From: Phycisphaerales bacterium
Lineage (GTDB): Bacteria > Planctomycetota > Phycisphaerae > UBA1845 > Fen-1342
Direction: 5' to 3'
Length of the DNA: 64,000 bases
Assembly (NCBI GenBank): GCA_016710275.1
Contig: JADJXS010000001.1
Coordinates: 1,178,001 to 1,242,000 of the forward strand
The notes beneath the pieces are model-generated. The model was not told the DNA's origin and did no database searches. It saw only the letters and a program-made list of their open reading frames with translations. The position numbers and the translations under genes were made by a program. Of the stretch, positions 1 to 9,487 are shown one piece after another (position 1 is the first letter of the stretch; each line of letters opens with the position of its first letter).

Positions 1-1370
1 CGCTGCTGTACGGCACGCGCGAGTTCAGCGGGCTGGGGCACGTATCGTGCGCTTCGTGTCACGTGGACGGCCGCACGGATCACCTCGGCTGGGACCTGGG
101 CAATCCTGCCGGCCAGATGAAGGCATTCAACCAGACCTGCCGGCAGCCGGCCTGCGACGATTGGCATCCGATGAAAGGTCCGATGGTGACGCAGACGCTG
201 CAGGGCATCGTCGGGGTCGAGCCATTGCACTGGCGCGGCGATCGCGAAGACCTGGCGGCCTTCGCACCGGCGTTCGTGGGGTTGATGGGGGCGGATCTCG
301 AACCGTCGCCCGCGGAGATGCAGGCCTTCGAGGATTTTGTCGCCACGCTGCGATTTCCGCCCAACCCGAACCGCAACATCGACAATACGTTCCCCGCATC
401 GCTGCCGTCGTCGCTGGGCGGACAGGGCAATCCCGCCGCGGGGATCAACATCTACAACACGCTGCCCGTCGTCGGCGGGGCGGCGTGTGTCGGCTGCCAC
501 GGCCCGGCCAACCAGAGCGGCAGCAACCGCACGATCGACGACCCGAACCTGCCGCTGGCGCCGCAGCCGCTGAAGATGGCCCAGCTTCGCAACATGCACG
601 AGAAGACCGGCTGGGATCGCAACAGCCAGACCAGCAACCGCGGCTTCGGTTTCAATCATCACAGCGAGTTCGGCACGCTGGGCCAGTTGCTGTCGGTCGG
701 CTTCGCGTTCGCCCCCGGCGCGCAGGGGCAGCAGCAGCGACGCGACTTGGAAGCGCTGATGCTGTGCTTCTCGGTGGACACGCACGCCGGCGTCGGGCAG
801 CAGGTCACGTTCAACGGGCCCAACAACAACGACGCTGCCGCCGTCAACCGCCTCAACCTGTTCACGACGATCGCCAACGGCGGCGCGGTCGGACTGGTCG
901 CGTTCGGGCGGGTGGCCGGGGAGGACCGCGGCTATGTGTACCTGAGCGCCGGCACGCTGCTGAGCGACCGCATCGGCGAGACGGTCAGCGCTGCGGCGCT
1001 GCGCAACGGGGCGGGTCCGGGCGGCGAGATCACGTTCATGCTGGTGCCGGCGGGGACGCAACGGCGGATCGGCGTGGATCGCGACGCGGACGGATTCCTG
1101 GACGGGGACGAGCGCGACAGCGGCTCGGACCCGGCACTGGCGCAAAGCACGCCGGTGGCGGCGCACCGCGGCGATCTCAACTGCGACGGCGTCGTCAACA
1201 ACTTCGACATCGACCCGTTTGTGCTGGCGCTGGTGAATCCGGGCCAGTACGCGATTGCTTTCCCCGGGTGCTATGCGCAGTACGCGGATGTGGACGGGGA
1301 CGGCGCTGTAACGAACTTCGATATCGACGTGTTCGTGACGGAGTGCCTGCTGGAAGCGAACTGCCCGTAG
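1..1370 (+). CDS. Secreted c-type cytochrome-like protein with C-terminal dockerin (5' end outside window)
   Basis: The frame is open from base 3, so the gene begins before the window and only about 455 C-terminal residues are seen. Two haem c attachment motifs are present: CASCH near base 48 and CVGCH near base 489. Haem c proteins mature outside the cytoplasm, so this is an exported electron-transfer or surface protein, perhaps of the di-haem peroxidase/MauG type, although no full catalytic signature was identified. A D-rich patch (DRDADGFLDGDERD) precedes two dockerin-like repeats, GDLNCDGVVNNFDIDPF and DVDGDGAVTNFDIDVF, and the protein ends in ANCP. A longer-looking frame at 47-1420 is a shadow. 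The enzyme class is uncertain; the haem sites and tail are clear. Confidence 0.8.
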   Translation, partial: LLYGTREFSGLGHVSCASCHVDGRTDHLGWDLGNPAGQMKAFNQTCRQPACDDWHPMKGPMVTQTLQGIVGVEPLHWRGDREDLAAFAPAFVGLMGADLEPSPAEMQAFEDFVATLRFPPNPNRNIDNTFPASLPSSLGGQGNPAAGINIYNTLPVVGGAACVGCHGPANQSGSNRTIDDPNLPLAPQPLKMAQLRNMHEKTGWDRNSQTSNRGFGFNHHSEFGTLGQLLSVGFAFAPGAQGQQQRRDLEALMLCFSVDTHAGVGQQVTFNGPNNNDAAAVNRLNLFTTIANGGAVGLVAFGRVAGEDRGYVYLSAGTLLSDRIGETVSAAALRNGAGPGGEITFMLVPAGTQRRIGVDRDADGFLDGDERDSGSDPALAQSTPVAAHRGDLNCDGVVNNFDIDPFVLALVNPGQYAIAFPGCYAQYADVDGDGAVTNFDIDVFVTECLLEANCP

Positions 1371-1400
1371 CGGGGCCAGATGTGAGAGCGGCCGGCGCCG

Positions 1401-1841
1401 CTACCCGCCGAGCTGCGTGACGACGCGCTCGCGGCAGTCCGCGAGAGAGACGCCGAGGGCGGCCAGGGCGCGCTGCGCGGTGCTTTCCTTTTCGCGGAGC
1501 AGCGCCAACAGCAGGTGTGCGCTGCCGATGCTGGTGCTTTCAAGCTGCGTGGCCTCGTCAATCGCCAATGCGATGACGTTGCGGAAGTGCGGCGAGCCGG
1601 GAAGCCGGCCAAAGACCCAGGTATCTTCCTTTTCGTGCTGGATCAGGCGGTTGATCGTCTCGGCGGCTCGAGCCTCGGTCACGCCGAAGTCGGCCAGCAC
1701 GCGAGCACCGGAACTCGAGCTCTGCCGCAGGATCGCCAGCAGCACATGCTCGGTGCCGACGTACTCCAACTCCTGTTCCCGGGCGAGCTTCTCGGCCAGG
1801 TCCTTGACGGCGGTCGCCTCTTCGTCGAGATGCAGCGGCAT
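1401..1841 (-). CDS. Clp N-terminal (ClpR) domain protein
   Basis: 146 residues, almost entirely two Clp-N repeats: about residues 1-65 with LEYVGTEHVLLAILRQ, and about 75-140 with STSIGSAHLLLALLREKES. Full ClpA/ClpC carry this domain as a substrate and adaptor docking module in front of two AAA+ ATPase rings; here there is no ATPase, so it is a stand-alone Clp-N protein, possibly an adaptor or decoy for a Clp protease (inference). The ATG at 1841 follows a GAGGAG Shine-Dalgarno; an in-frame start at 1895 would add 18 residues unlike the family. It converges on the cytochrome gene, with a short GC hairpin (about 1387-1402) between them. Confidence 0.85.
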   Translation of the reverse strand: MPLHLDEEATAVKDLAEKLAREQELEYVGTEHVLLAILRQSSSSGARVLADFGVTEARAAETINRLIQHEKEDTWVFGRLPGSPHFRNVIALAIDEATQLESTSIGSAHLLLALLREKESTAQRALAALGVSLADCRERVVTQLGG

Positions 1842-1991
1842 GACGCTCCTCAACAGCAGGATGCGCGGCGAATCACGATGCCCGTGTTTCCGCACAAGCC
1901 CAAGTCCTGAGTGTACCGACGCGGGCGTCGGCGGGATAGCCGGAATCAGCGCCGTTCGGCGGAAGAAGCGGGTCGGCGTCGATCACGCAGG

Positions 1992-4900
1992 TCACTCCCG
2001 CAGCAGTCGCCGCAGCGGTTCGGTGATCTGACCCAGCGGCTCGACCGTGACGCGCGGCGAGGTCGTGTCGCCCTCGACGCGGTACTGCAGAAGCTGCTGC
2101 CCGGCCTGCTCCAGCAGGTCCGAGAGAATCGCCACCCGCGGCCAGGCGGACGGGTGCGCGCCGACCAGAGTGAAGTCGATGCGGTCGGAGGCGAGGTTCC
2201 AGGTGCCGGTACCGACCAGGCGCAAATCGGCGCCTTCGACGACGACGCGGTCGAAGCGCAGCACACTGCCCTCCCAGTTGTAGCGGAGCGTAGCGCGGTT
2301 CACGGCGTCGCCGATGGTGGGGTCGCGCTCGCGGCTGACCTGCACGACGCGCGCCAGCACCGGCAGCTTCAGGAACGAGGCATTGATGACCGACATCTCG
2401 CCCTGCCCGCGGCGGGATTCGTCGTCGCCGCCGCTGCCGCGGAGAAAGACGTGGCCGTCGATCGTGCCGCCGGGCGGGGCATCGGCCTCGCGCGGGCGCT
2501 GCATGAAGTCATCCAATGCCACTTCGCGCATGACGAGGTTGAACTCGTATTCGCCGCTGGCCGGATCGACGCTGACGCCCGCGACGGCGCTGCCGCCGCA
2601 GAGCGTGCCGCGCAGGTTGGAGAGTCGCAGGCGCGAGCCGTCCGGCGCGGCGGCGATCTGCCCCTCCCATCCCGAAATCGGCCGGCCGGCAAGCCTGCCG
2701 GATGCGACGGAGAAGACGGCGTTCACGTCCAGCATGCCGTCCGAGCGGAGCGCTGCGGAGCCGTGGAGCGACCCCTCCAGATCGGTCAGTTCCAGCCCGA
2801 GCGAAAGGGAGGCCTCGCGCAGCGTCAGCCCGCCGTCCACGCGCCAGGTCGGTGCGCCGGTTCCCGGCTGCAGTGCGACGCGATCGAGATTCAGGTCTGC
2901 GATGCCGGTCGGTGCGAGGCGGGCCAGGAATTTTGAGAGCGTGCCGGGCATTGCGGCCAGCACGCGCGGCGTGAGTACGACGGACTCGGCGTGGACGCGC
3001 AGGTCCAGTTCGCCCGGTCCCTGCTCCCATCGGCCGACGCCCGAGGCGCTGAGCGTGCCTCCGTCGGCCAGGCGCGCTGAAGCGGACTTCAGCTCAACGG
3101 CGGAATCTGAAACCCGCAGGAGCGAGGAGAGTCCGGTCAACGGAAGTGGAAGCCATGCGGGCGTTGCGCGGTCCGATTCGAGGGCAAGCTCCAGCGATGC
3201 CGGGCCGCCCGGCTCGTTCTCGCGCACCAGCAATCCGATCCGTCCGGGGCCGGCGAGTTTCAGGTCGCGGACGGTCTGCGCCCAATCGGGTGGCGCCAGT
3301 CCCACAGCGGCGGTGTCCAGCGCGTCGGCGGTCACGCGGATGTCGAGCGACATCGGCGCGGCGGCGGGGCGCTGGGGCAGCATGCCGGAGGCGATCAGCG
3401 TGGCGCCCTGTCGAGCGCCGCGCAGCTCACTGAGGTTCAGCACGTCGGCCGAAAGTACGGCCTGCCCCCCGCTGACCTGCCACGGTTCGCCGTTTTCCGC
3501 ATCGTAGAGCCGCCCTTCGCCAAAGTGCAGAACGAAGTGGTCGCGCGGGTCGTCGCCGGGGTTCTCGGCGTGCATCCGTCCGAAGACGTCGGCGACGCCG
3601 ACAAAGCGGATGGTGCGTTCGGCGTCGCCGAAGCGGACGGCGGTGGCGCGCTCGATGGGCATCGCGTGCGCTTCGATGTGCATCTGTGAGTCGGTGCCGC
3701 CGTCGGCGAGCTTGCGGGTTTCGCCGCGGAGGCGGATCGGAGCGCCGTCGAGGAAGCCGTGCAGATCGAGGATGCGCATGCGGTCCTCGCGGATGGAGAG
3801 CAGCGCATCGGCGCGTTCGATGCGGCGGCCGTCGGGGGCGCGCAGCGAGCCGGAGAGCAGTCGGGCATCGACGGAGACGGTGGGGGAAATGCGCGGGCCG
3901 TCGGGGGTGCCCGGGCCGCGCTCGACGAGCACGTCCACGTCGCAAAGGCCGGTGGGCCAGCGCTCCAGCCAGACCGCCTGATCGCTCTCGGGGAGGGCGT
4001 CGAAGAGCGCGTGGTTCAACGGGACGCCGTTGGCGCGGAATCGCAGGGCGAAGGGCGCCCACTCGTGCCAGTTCTCGACGTGCCCCTCGCAGGTGAGCGT
4101 GGCGCCGTCGCGCTCGCCGGTGAGTCCCTCCAGCGTGATTCCGTCCAGGCCGGTGCGGAAGCGCCCGCGCACGTTGTGAATCTCGTAGGGGAAGCGGTAG
4201 TAGCGGACGGTTACGCCGCGCGGGTCGCAGGAGGCCTCAACGTGCTCCGGCGTGTCAAAGGTGATATTGCCGTCGGCATTGCGCAGCGTTCCGCGGACGT
4301 GTGCCTTGACGTCGCCGGGGCCGACGGGGCGGAAATTACGGAAAAAGTCAGCCAGGTCGATCGGTACGCGCGGGCTGGCGAAGAAGGCCGGATGGGTGGA
4401 TTCGAGCGGGCCCTGAAGGCCGTCCACGGCGAACTTCAACTCGTACGCGGCCTGTGAGCCGAGCAGTGAATCCAGCAGGCGCTGGGCGAATCGCGGCGGA
4501 TTTCCACCGGTTGCCGATGCGGCCGCTTTGCTCGAAGTCTGCACGCGCTGCACGGATGCTTCCAGGGACATGGGCGAGCCGTTGAGGCGGGCGTCCACCC
4601 GCGCCTGGATGGATGACTCGCCCACGGCGCCCAGCGCCAATGCGACGTGAAGGGTTCCCTCCGAGAGCTGCATGTAGCGCTGCCGCGCCGGCAGTTCTTC
4701 TTCAAAGGGCACGGACCCCGAGAGATTTTCGGCGACCAGGGCCAGCCGGGACGTGCCATTGGGCGACAGGGACAGCGATTGCACGCTCACGCTGCCGGCA
4801 AGCTCGATTTCCCGGAGCGTGGCGGCCGCATTTGCGGGGAGCATGGGGATCAGGGTGGCCAGCTCGATCGCGCCGATGTGCGCATCGAGCCGATCCTGAA

Positions 4901-5612
4901 ACACGCGGATCTGCAGCATTTCGGGGGTATCGGCGCTGGATCGCGGGCGTGCGCCGCCGGTGGGGCGCAGATCGAGCGAGTAGCAGTCGCCGTCCTGCCG
5001 GCGGAGGCGCGTACCGGTTGCGCCGAACTGCCAGCGGCGCAAGAGGCGTTGCTTGCCGGCATCGAGCACGAACAACTGCACGTCGGCCTGCTCGATGGAG
5101 AGCGGCGGCAACACGTCGAGCAGGGGCGGATAGTCTTCGTGCGAGACGCCGCCCAGGTCGGGCCACTCCCAGTCGGGACCGCCCGCGTCGCGGACGATCA
5201 TGCAGGTCAGTTCACGAACGAAGGCGGATTGCGGGCGGAAGCTGCCCCACAGCAGCGCCCAATTGCTGCACGCGACCCTGGCATGGCCGAGGCGCAGGCG
5301 CGAGCTGCCCTCAGCGGGGGGTTCGCCCGGGGCGCGGGCGCTGGAGATCCACGCGACTTCCAGATCGCTGAATTCGATCCCGGTCCAGGGGGAGAAGGCG
5401 ATTCCGCCCAGCTCGACCACCCGCAGGTTTGCCGAGTGCACGGCATTCTCCAGCAGGCTTCGCAAATGGGCCGGGCGCGAGACGTACGCATACGCGCCGC
5501 CCAGCATCACCATCAGTGCGACCAGCGACCACAGGACGCGCCTTAGACGGCGGGCGCGCATGCGCGGCGCCGCCAGGGAGATCGGGAGCGGGGATGGCGA
5601 GGGGCTGAGCAT
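1992..5612 (-). CDS. AsmA-like giant envelope protein
   Basis: About 1206 residues. A basic N-terminus (RARRLRRVL) leads into one membrane segment (WSLVALMVMLGGAYAYV), followed by a very long beta-rich periplasmic region of repeated 'L.L..G.L...DG...' strands. The end (about 1060-1200) looks like an AsmA-like C-terminal region: FLRGSGGDDESRRGQGEMS, then ILSDLLEQAGQQLLQYRVEG. AsmA/TamB-type proteins bridge inner and outer membranes and are linked to phospholipid traffic; that role is inferred here. The gene lies 50 bp after the TPR gene and is probably co-transcribed. ATG 5612 is chosen; ATG 5561, directly before the basic patch, is an alternative. Neither has a strong ribosome site. Open frame upstream of 5612 is a shadow of the TPR gene. 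Confidence 0.75.
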   Translation of the reverse strand: MLSPSPSPLPISLAAPRMRARRLRRVLWSLVALMVMLGGAYAYVSRPAHLRSLLENAVHSANLRVVELGGIAFSPWTGIEFSDLEVAWISSARAPGEPPAEGSSRLRLGHARVACSNWALLWGSFRPQSAFVRELTCMIVRDAGGPDWEWPDLGGVSHEDYPPLLDVLPPLSIEQADVQLFVLDAGKQRLLRRWQFGATGTRLRRQDGDCYSLDLRPTGGARPRSSADTPEMLQIRVFQDRLDAHIGAIELATLIPMLPANAAATLREIELAGSVSVQSLSLSPNGTSRLALVAENLSGSVPFEEELPARQRYMQLSEGTLHVALALGAVGESSIQARVDARLNGSPMSLEASVQRVQTSSKAAASATGGNPPRFAQRLLDSLLGSQAAYELKFAVDGLQGPLESTHPAFFASPRVPIDLADFFRNFRPVGPGDVKAHVRGTLRNADGNITFDTPEHVEASCDPRGVTVRYYRFPYEIHNVRGRFRTGLDGITLEGLTGERDGATLTCEGHVENWHEWAPFALRFRANGVPLNHALFDALPESDQAVWLERWPTGLCDVDVLVERGPGTPDGPRISPTVSVDARLLSGSLRAPDGRRIERADALLSIREDRMRILDLHGFLDGAPIRLRGETRKLADGGTDSQMHIEAHAMPIERATAVRFGDAERTIRFVGVADVFGRMHAENPGDDPRDHFVLHFGEGRLYDAENGEPWQVSGGQAVLSADVLNLSELRGARQGATLIASGMLPQRPAAAPMSLDIRVTADALDTAAVGLAPPDWAQTVRDLKLAGPGRIGLLVRENEPGGPASLELALESDRATPAWLPLPLTGLSSLLRVSDSAVELKSASARLADGGTLSASGVGRWEQGPGELDLRVHAESVVLTPRVLAAMPGTLSKFLARLAPTGIADLNLDRVALQPGTGAPTWRVDGGLTLREASLSLGLELTDLEGSLHGSAALRSDGMLDVNAVFSVASGRLAGRPISGWEGQIAAAPDGSRLRLSNLRGTLCGGSAVAGVSVDPASGEYEFNLVMREVALDDFMQRPREADAPPGGTIDGHVFLRGSGGDDESRRGQGEMSVINASFLKLPVLARVVQVSRERDPTIGDAVNRATLRYNWEGSVLRFDRVVVEGADLRLVGTGTWNLASDRIDFTLVGAHPSAWPRVAILSDLLEQAGQQLLQYRVEGDTTSPRVTVEPLGQITEPLRRLLRE

Positions 5613-5662
5613 TCGGGGGCATTCTGCGGCCGGCGCGGGGGAAGTGCCAGCGGCGCGGACGA

Positions 5663-7129
5663 TCAGCCGCCGGCGGCGCGGAGCGCGTCGTGGCGCTTGC
5701 GGGCGTCGCCGTCGGCGTAGTTGTAGTCCGTGCGCAGGAGCTTCCCATAGGTGGTCATGGCGCCGGCCCTGTCGCCGGCGGCCTCCTGCGAGCGGCCGAG
5801 CCAGTAGGTCATCTCGCGGTGCAGCTCGTCGCCGGGGATTTCGTATTGGTCGACGGCTTCGCGGAGAATCTCGCAGGCCTCGGAGGCGGCGCCCTTCTCC
5901 AGGAAGCAGCGGGCGATCAACAGCATGCAGCGCGTCCGGCTGCGCGGCTCGTTCTGGGCCTGCTGCAGGATCGGGATGGCCTCGTCGTATTGGCGGGCCT
6001 TGAAAAGCACGGCGCCCAGACGGGCCTTGGTGCGGAGATCGGTGGGGTAGTTTTCGGCGCGCTCGCGCCACATTTCCAGCTCCGCCTCCAGCAGTTCGGA
6101 AGCGGCCAGGCGGGCCTGCACGCGGTCGTCCTCTTCGCCGCTGGCGCGGGCCTGCTCGACCAGGGCGCGCGCCTGGCGCGACAGGATGCGCAGCCGGATG
6201 TCGTCGGCGCGCATCTTGTAGCTGTAGTTCTGCGAGTCGGCGTAGGCGCGGAGCAGCAGGTCGATCGCCTCGGCCTCTTCGGCGGGGGATTCGCGCTTCA
6301 GCAGCGCGTCGACCAGCGCGGTGAGCTTGGCGGGGACGCCGGGGTGCTGCTGCACTTCGCGCCGCGCTGCGGCGATCAGGGCGTCCAGCGTGTTTTCGCC
6401 CTGCTGCACGCGCTCGGCGTCGTGCAGGAGCTTCTGGGCTTCGCCGTCGCGGACGGAGCCGCGGAAGCTGTCGCTCTCCTGGTACTTGCCGCGGACGATG
6501 GTGAGGCGGCTGGAGACGTCGCGCAGCTCGTTGCGGATTGTGTCGTCGGTGGGGACGCGCGCCCGCAGGTATTCCAGCGAATTGGCGGCCTGTTCGAGCA
6601 GCGCCCCGGGATACTCGCTGATGCCGGCCGCATCCGCCCAATCGGCGGCTTCGACCAGTGCTTCGCGCAGCGCCTTGAACCGCGCGAGGTTGGGTTTCTT
6701 GTCCTTTCGCAGCAATTCCAGCAGGAGCGGCGTGGCCCACAGCGTCGCGCCAAAGAAGCCGCAGCGCGCCGCGTTGCGCACCACCGCCTCCGCATGCGCC
6801 GGCTCGAGCGGATCCTTCATCAGCATCCACAGCGCGTTGAGATAATTCTGCTTCGGATCCTTGCCGTTCACCGGGTGGCGCAGCGACTCCATCATCCCGG
6901 CTTTTTTTCCCCCCGCCTGCAAGCGCTGCAGGGCCAGCGAGCGCATCGGCTGCAGTGCGTCCTCGACCGCTTCCGGCCAATAGCCCAGCCCCTGCACATA
7001 ACTCTCGATCGCGAAGTCGTGCTCAAGCTTCTCGCGGCTGTCGGCCGCCTTCTTGAACCACTGCCGGGCGCGCGCCTTGTCAGCGTCGGTGAAACTGGGC
7101 GGATCAGGACGGGTGACGGGCTGCGCCAT
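5663..7129 (-). CDS. Tetratricopeptide-repeat protein
   Basis: 488 residues, cytoplasmic (no signal peptide or membrane segment). It is almost wholly alpha-helical, with degenerate TPR-like helix pairs; the clearest are near the C-terminus (TKARLGAVLFKARQYDEAIP, then EMTYWLGRSQEAAGDRAGA). Such proteins are scaffolds, and nothing catalytic is visible. ATG 7129 is preceded by GAGGAA at good spacing, which fixes the start; the open frame continues to 7567 but that part has no homology-like character. It is the first gene of a leftward pair with the AsmA-like protein, which suggests an envelope-related partnership, though this is only context. Confidence 0.75.
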   Translation of the reverse strand: MAQPVTRPDPPSFTDADKARARQWFKKAADSREKLEHDFAIESYVQGLGYWPEAVEDALQPMRSLALQRLQAGGKKAGMMESLRHPVNGKDPKQNYLNALWMLMKDPLEPAHAEAVVRNAARCGFFGATLWATPLLLELLRKDKKPNLARFKALREALVEAADWADAAGISEYPGALLEQAANSLEYLRARVPTDDTIRNELRDVSSRLTIVRGKYQESDSFRGSVRDGEAQKLLHDAERVQQGENTLDALIAAARREVQQHPGVPAKLTALVDALLKRESPAEEAEAIDLLLRAYADSQNYSYKMRADDIRLRILSRQARALVEQARASGEEDDRVQARLAASELLEAELEMWRERAENYPTDLRTKARLGAVLFKARQYDEAIPILQQAQNEPRSRTRCMLLIARCFLEKGAASEACEILREAVDQYEIPGDELHREMTYWLGRSQEAAGDRAGAMTTYGKLLRTDYNYADGDARKRHDALRAAGG

Positions 7130-7506
7130 GCGGTTCCTCGATGTCCCCGGCGGCGGGTGCCAGGCTCGGGCAGCGAGCCGGGCCGATGGGTGAGCCGGAC
7201 CATCCTGAGTGTATCGCGCTTGCGCCCGGCTGCAAACCGCGATCAACCGCGCGGCAAGGTCCGAAGATGTCCGGGCGAAGCTGCCGGCCCGCGGCGATTC
7301 GGGGCACTCTCGCGGACCGGCGCGCAGGCCGCCTGCTTTCGCGAACCGTTCGATGAGCGGCCGGCGAAAGGGGGAATGCAGCCGGAATCGGTCGCCGTGT
7401 GCTGGCCCGATTTGAATAATGGGTCGATAGGCGCAAAGAGGGCGCGCGCCGCCGCGCCCCGGGCGGTGCGCCGGATTCAACCCGCGGTGAACAGTGAGCA
7501 GACCCG
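7130..7506. other. Intergenic region between divergent genes
   Basis: 377 bp between the divergent TPR gene and the 7507 gene. It should hold both promoters. A small GC hairpin (GGCTCG...CGAGCC, about 7161-7183) is visible, and an AT-rich spot around 7408-7421 could be a -10 region for the rightward genes, but no hexamer pair is convincing. No RNA gene was recognised. Confidence 0.4.
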
Positions 7507-7899
7507 ATGATCGCCGGAAAATTCGTTGCCGAGTCCCGTCCGCTGCGTGCGGCGCGGCGCAGCGCACCGCGTCGCGTGGCCCATCACACGCCCTGCCGGA
7601 TCCGTGTGGAGGGGGCGCTCCCGACCTGGCTGCCGGGCCACACGGTGGCGATCGGCGCGGATGGATTCACGCTGATTGCGCCGCAGGATGCGACCGGCGG
7701 CGCGGGTGTGGAGGTCCTGTTTCATTCGCCGGGGGGCGCGAGCCGGACGCTGATGGGCGTTGTGCGGTTCACGCGGCGCGTGATGAGCGGAACGTACGAA
7801 TGGGACGTGGCATGCGGGGCGGAGGAGACCCGGCCGGCCGGCTCGGCGGGCGGCCCTTCCGGGGCGGCGATGCCCGCCATGGACGCTTCGCGGGTATGA
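7507..7899 (+). CDS. Small hypothetical protein, possibly PilZ-like
   Basis: 130 residues. A basic N-terminus (about 1-30) is followed by a compact beta-rich core, GADGFTLIAPQD and LMGVVRFTRRVMSGTYEWDV, then a Gly/Ala/Pro-rich tail. The core layout, a short loop after a hydrophobic strand and then a strand ending in R..R..., recalls the PilZ beta-barrel that binds cyclic di-GMP, but the arginine motif is not clear enough to claim binding. It lies 63 bp upstream of the DedA gene on the same strand. Its own ribosome site is weak, so it could also be a spurious frame. Confidence 0.45.
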   Translation: MIAGKFVAESRPLRAARRSAPRRVAHHTPCRIRVEGALPTWLPGHTVAIGADGFTLIAPQDATGGAGVEVLFHSPGGASRTLMGVVRFTRRVMSGTYEWDVACGAEETRPAGSAGGPSGAAMPAMDASRV

Positions 7900-7962
7900 T
7901 TCCCCGTCGGTCGCGGGTCGGCGTGCGCCCGTACCGCGAACCTCCGGCGTACGAGAGACCTG

Positions 7963-8868
7963 ATGTACCGAGCGGGCGGCCTGCTGTTGGCCATGACGCT
8001 GTTGGCCAGCGGTGAGGGGTGGATCAACAACCTGATGGACCTCGCCGTGGAATACGGCGCGATCTATCCGGCGATTCTCGGCATCCTCATCATCGCCTCT
8101 CTGGGCGTACCGATTCCGGAGGACGTCCCGCTGATTCTGGCGGGCGTTGTGCTCAAGACGGTGCCCGGCGCCGCGACGTGGACCGGCGTGCTGGTGGTCT
8201 CGATGATCGGGATCATGAGCGGCGACTGCGTGCTGTACATGCTGGGGCGGCGCTGGGGGCGCGACGTGTTCAGCCACCGCTGGGTGAACCGGCTGGTGAC
8301 GCCGCAGCGGTTCGACTGGCTGGCGGGGAAATTTCACGACTACGGCGTGTGGGCCTGCTTTTTCGGGCGGTTCTTCATGGGCATCCGCGCGGCGATGTGC
8401 CTGACGGCCGGGGCGACGCGCTTTCCATACTGGAAGTTCTTCCTCGCCGATTTCGCCGGAGCGCTGTTGAGCGTGCCGTTCTTCGTGATCCTGGGCTACT
8501 GGTTCGCCGACAAGCTGCCGATGCTGTTCGGCGCGATGCAGGAGACGCAGGCGTACATGCTGGGCGGCCTGCTGGCGCTGCTGGTGGTGGGCGTGCTGGT
8601 GTGGAAGATTCGCAAGTTCTTCAAGCCGGCGAAGCCGGAGGCGGGCGCGACGGCGACGGATGGCGGGACGACGGCGTCCGGCCCGGATGCCGCGGCCGGC
8701 CCGTCGCTTAGCGGCGGCGCGCAATCGGCGATTGCAGGTTCCGGTGAGGTTTCTGCCGCACCGGAGTCGGGGGTTGCGGCGAGTCGGCCGTCGGAGGCTG
8801 CGTCGTCGCGGGGGCCGGGGCTTTCGTCCATTCCACGGGTTGCCCCGGCGGGGACGGGTAAGAAATAG
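7963..8868 (+). CDS. DedA / VTT-domain membrane protein
   Basis: 301 residues with at least five hydrophobic segments in the first 215. DedA signatures are visible: LGVPIPEDVPLILAG near residue 48, a re-entrant-like motif before TM2, and FFGRFFMGIRAAMCLTAGA near residue 130, the conserved F.GR...G.R block. DedA proteins are inner-membrane transporters or scramblases; members translocate undecaprenyl phosphate or phospholipids and support envelope homeostasis (family knowledge). The last 85 residues are an Ala/Gly/Ser/Pro-rich cytoplasmic tail without recognised motifs. ATG 7963 follows a GAGA-type ribosome site. Confidence 0.88.
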   Translation: MYRAGGLLLAMTLLASGEGWINNLMDLAVEYGAIYPAILGILIIASLGVPIPEDVPLILAGVVLKTVPGAATWTGVLVVSMIGIMSGDCVLYMLGRRWGRDVFSHRWVNRLVTPQRFDWLAGKFHDYGVWACFFGRFFMGIRAAMCLTAGATRFPYWKFFLADFAGALLSVPFFVILGYWFADKLPMLFGAMQETQAYMLGGLLALLVVGVLVWKIRKFFKPAKPEAGATATDGGTTASGPDAAAGPSLSGGAQSAIAGSGEVSAAPESGVAASRPSEAASSRGPGLSSIPRVAPAGTGKK

Positions 8869-8901
8869 CGATCGTGGGCTTCGTCGCCGATGTATGGCGA
8901 C

Positions 8902-9107
8902 GGAACCCGTGGATGCGGATGAACGGGAACTCCGGCCCAGGAGGGGCGCGGGAAGCGCTCAACGGGCGTGGGGAGGCGGAGAGCTTCCTCTGCCCCTTCG
9001 GGGCAGGTGCGCTGCGCCTCGGGGTCCACGGGTTCCGCTTCGCCCGGCTGTCGCCGGGCGGCGCTCCACCCGTGGCTACAACCCGGCACCCCTGCCGGGG
9101 TGCAAAT
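8902..9107. repeat. Cluster of palindromes resembling an intergenic REP/MITE-like element
   Basis: The 12-mer GGAACCCGTGGA (8902-8913) recurs as its exact inverse at 9025-9036. Inside and after it lie further perfect hairpins: CTGCCCC/GGGGCAG (about 8990-9006), CGCCCGGC/GCCGGGCG (9041-9060) and GCACCCC/GGGGTGC (about 9086-9104). No reading frame is credible across it. The composition is typical of dispersed structured non-coding repeats; it could also act as terminators for the DedA gene. Copy number in the genome cannot be seen from here. Confidence 0.5.
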
Positions 9108-9157
9108 GCGGACGGCAGCAATCTGTGTCGGCAACGGTGTCGGATGAATGGTTGCAC

Positions 9158-9187
9158 TGCTCAAAGGCAGTGCCACACGGATTCGCA
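9158..9187. repeat. 30-nt degenerate intergenic motif, copy 1
   Basis: This 30-mer, beginning TGCTCAAAGGCAGTGCCAC, matches about 23 of 30 positions with the intergenic sequence at 41673-41702 (TGCTCAAGGACAGTGGCAC). Both lie in gene-free DNA next to structured or tandem repeats. It may be the worn end of a dispersed element; no function is assigned. Confidence 0.35.
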
Positions 9188-9487
9188 CTGTTCATGTAAG
9201 GCGGCACACCGAATCGCACCGCTTGCCGGGCGATGACTCAGCGGGTTGCTTCGCGCATGTGGCAGAGGCGCCGCCTGGTGCGGCGGGACCAGCAACCCGG
9301 TCCCAGAACTCGCGATTCTGCGAAGCTAGCGCACAAATTCTGACACGGCCTGCAATTTCCCACTTTTTCGGGCGTTTGTCTCCGCAGCCGGGCTACCATC
9401 GGGTGGCGTTTGCGGCTCGAACCGGCCGCGTGCCAGCGGCGGGGTTCGGTGCATTGCGGCGGATGGGTTCGGAGCGTGCCGGCGCAG

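Noticed and set aside
5613..6980. Open frame extending the AsmA-like protein upstream to about 1660 residues
   Set aside because: The added part has high Arg/Ala/Gly composition and runs antisense-free but out of frame across the TPR gene, which has a good start, ribosome site and protein-like sequence.
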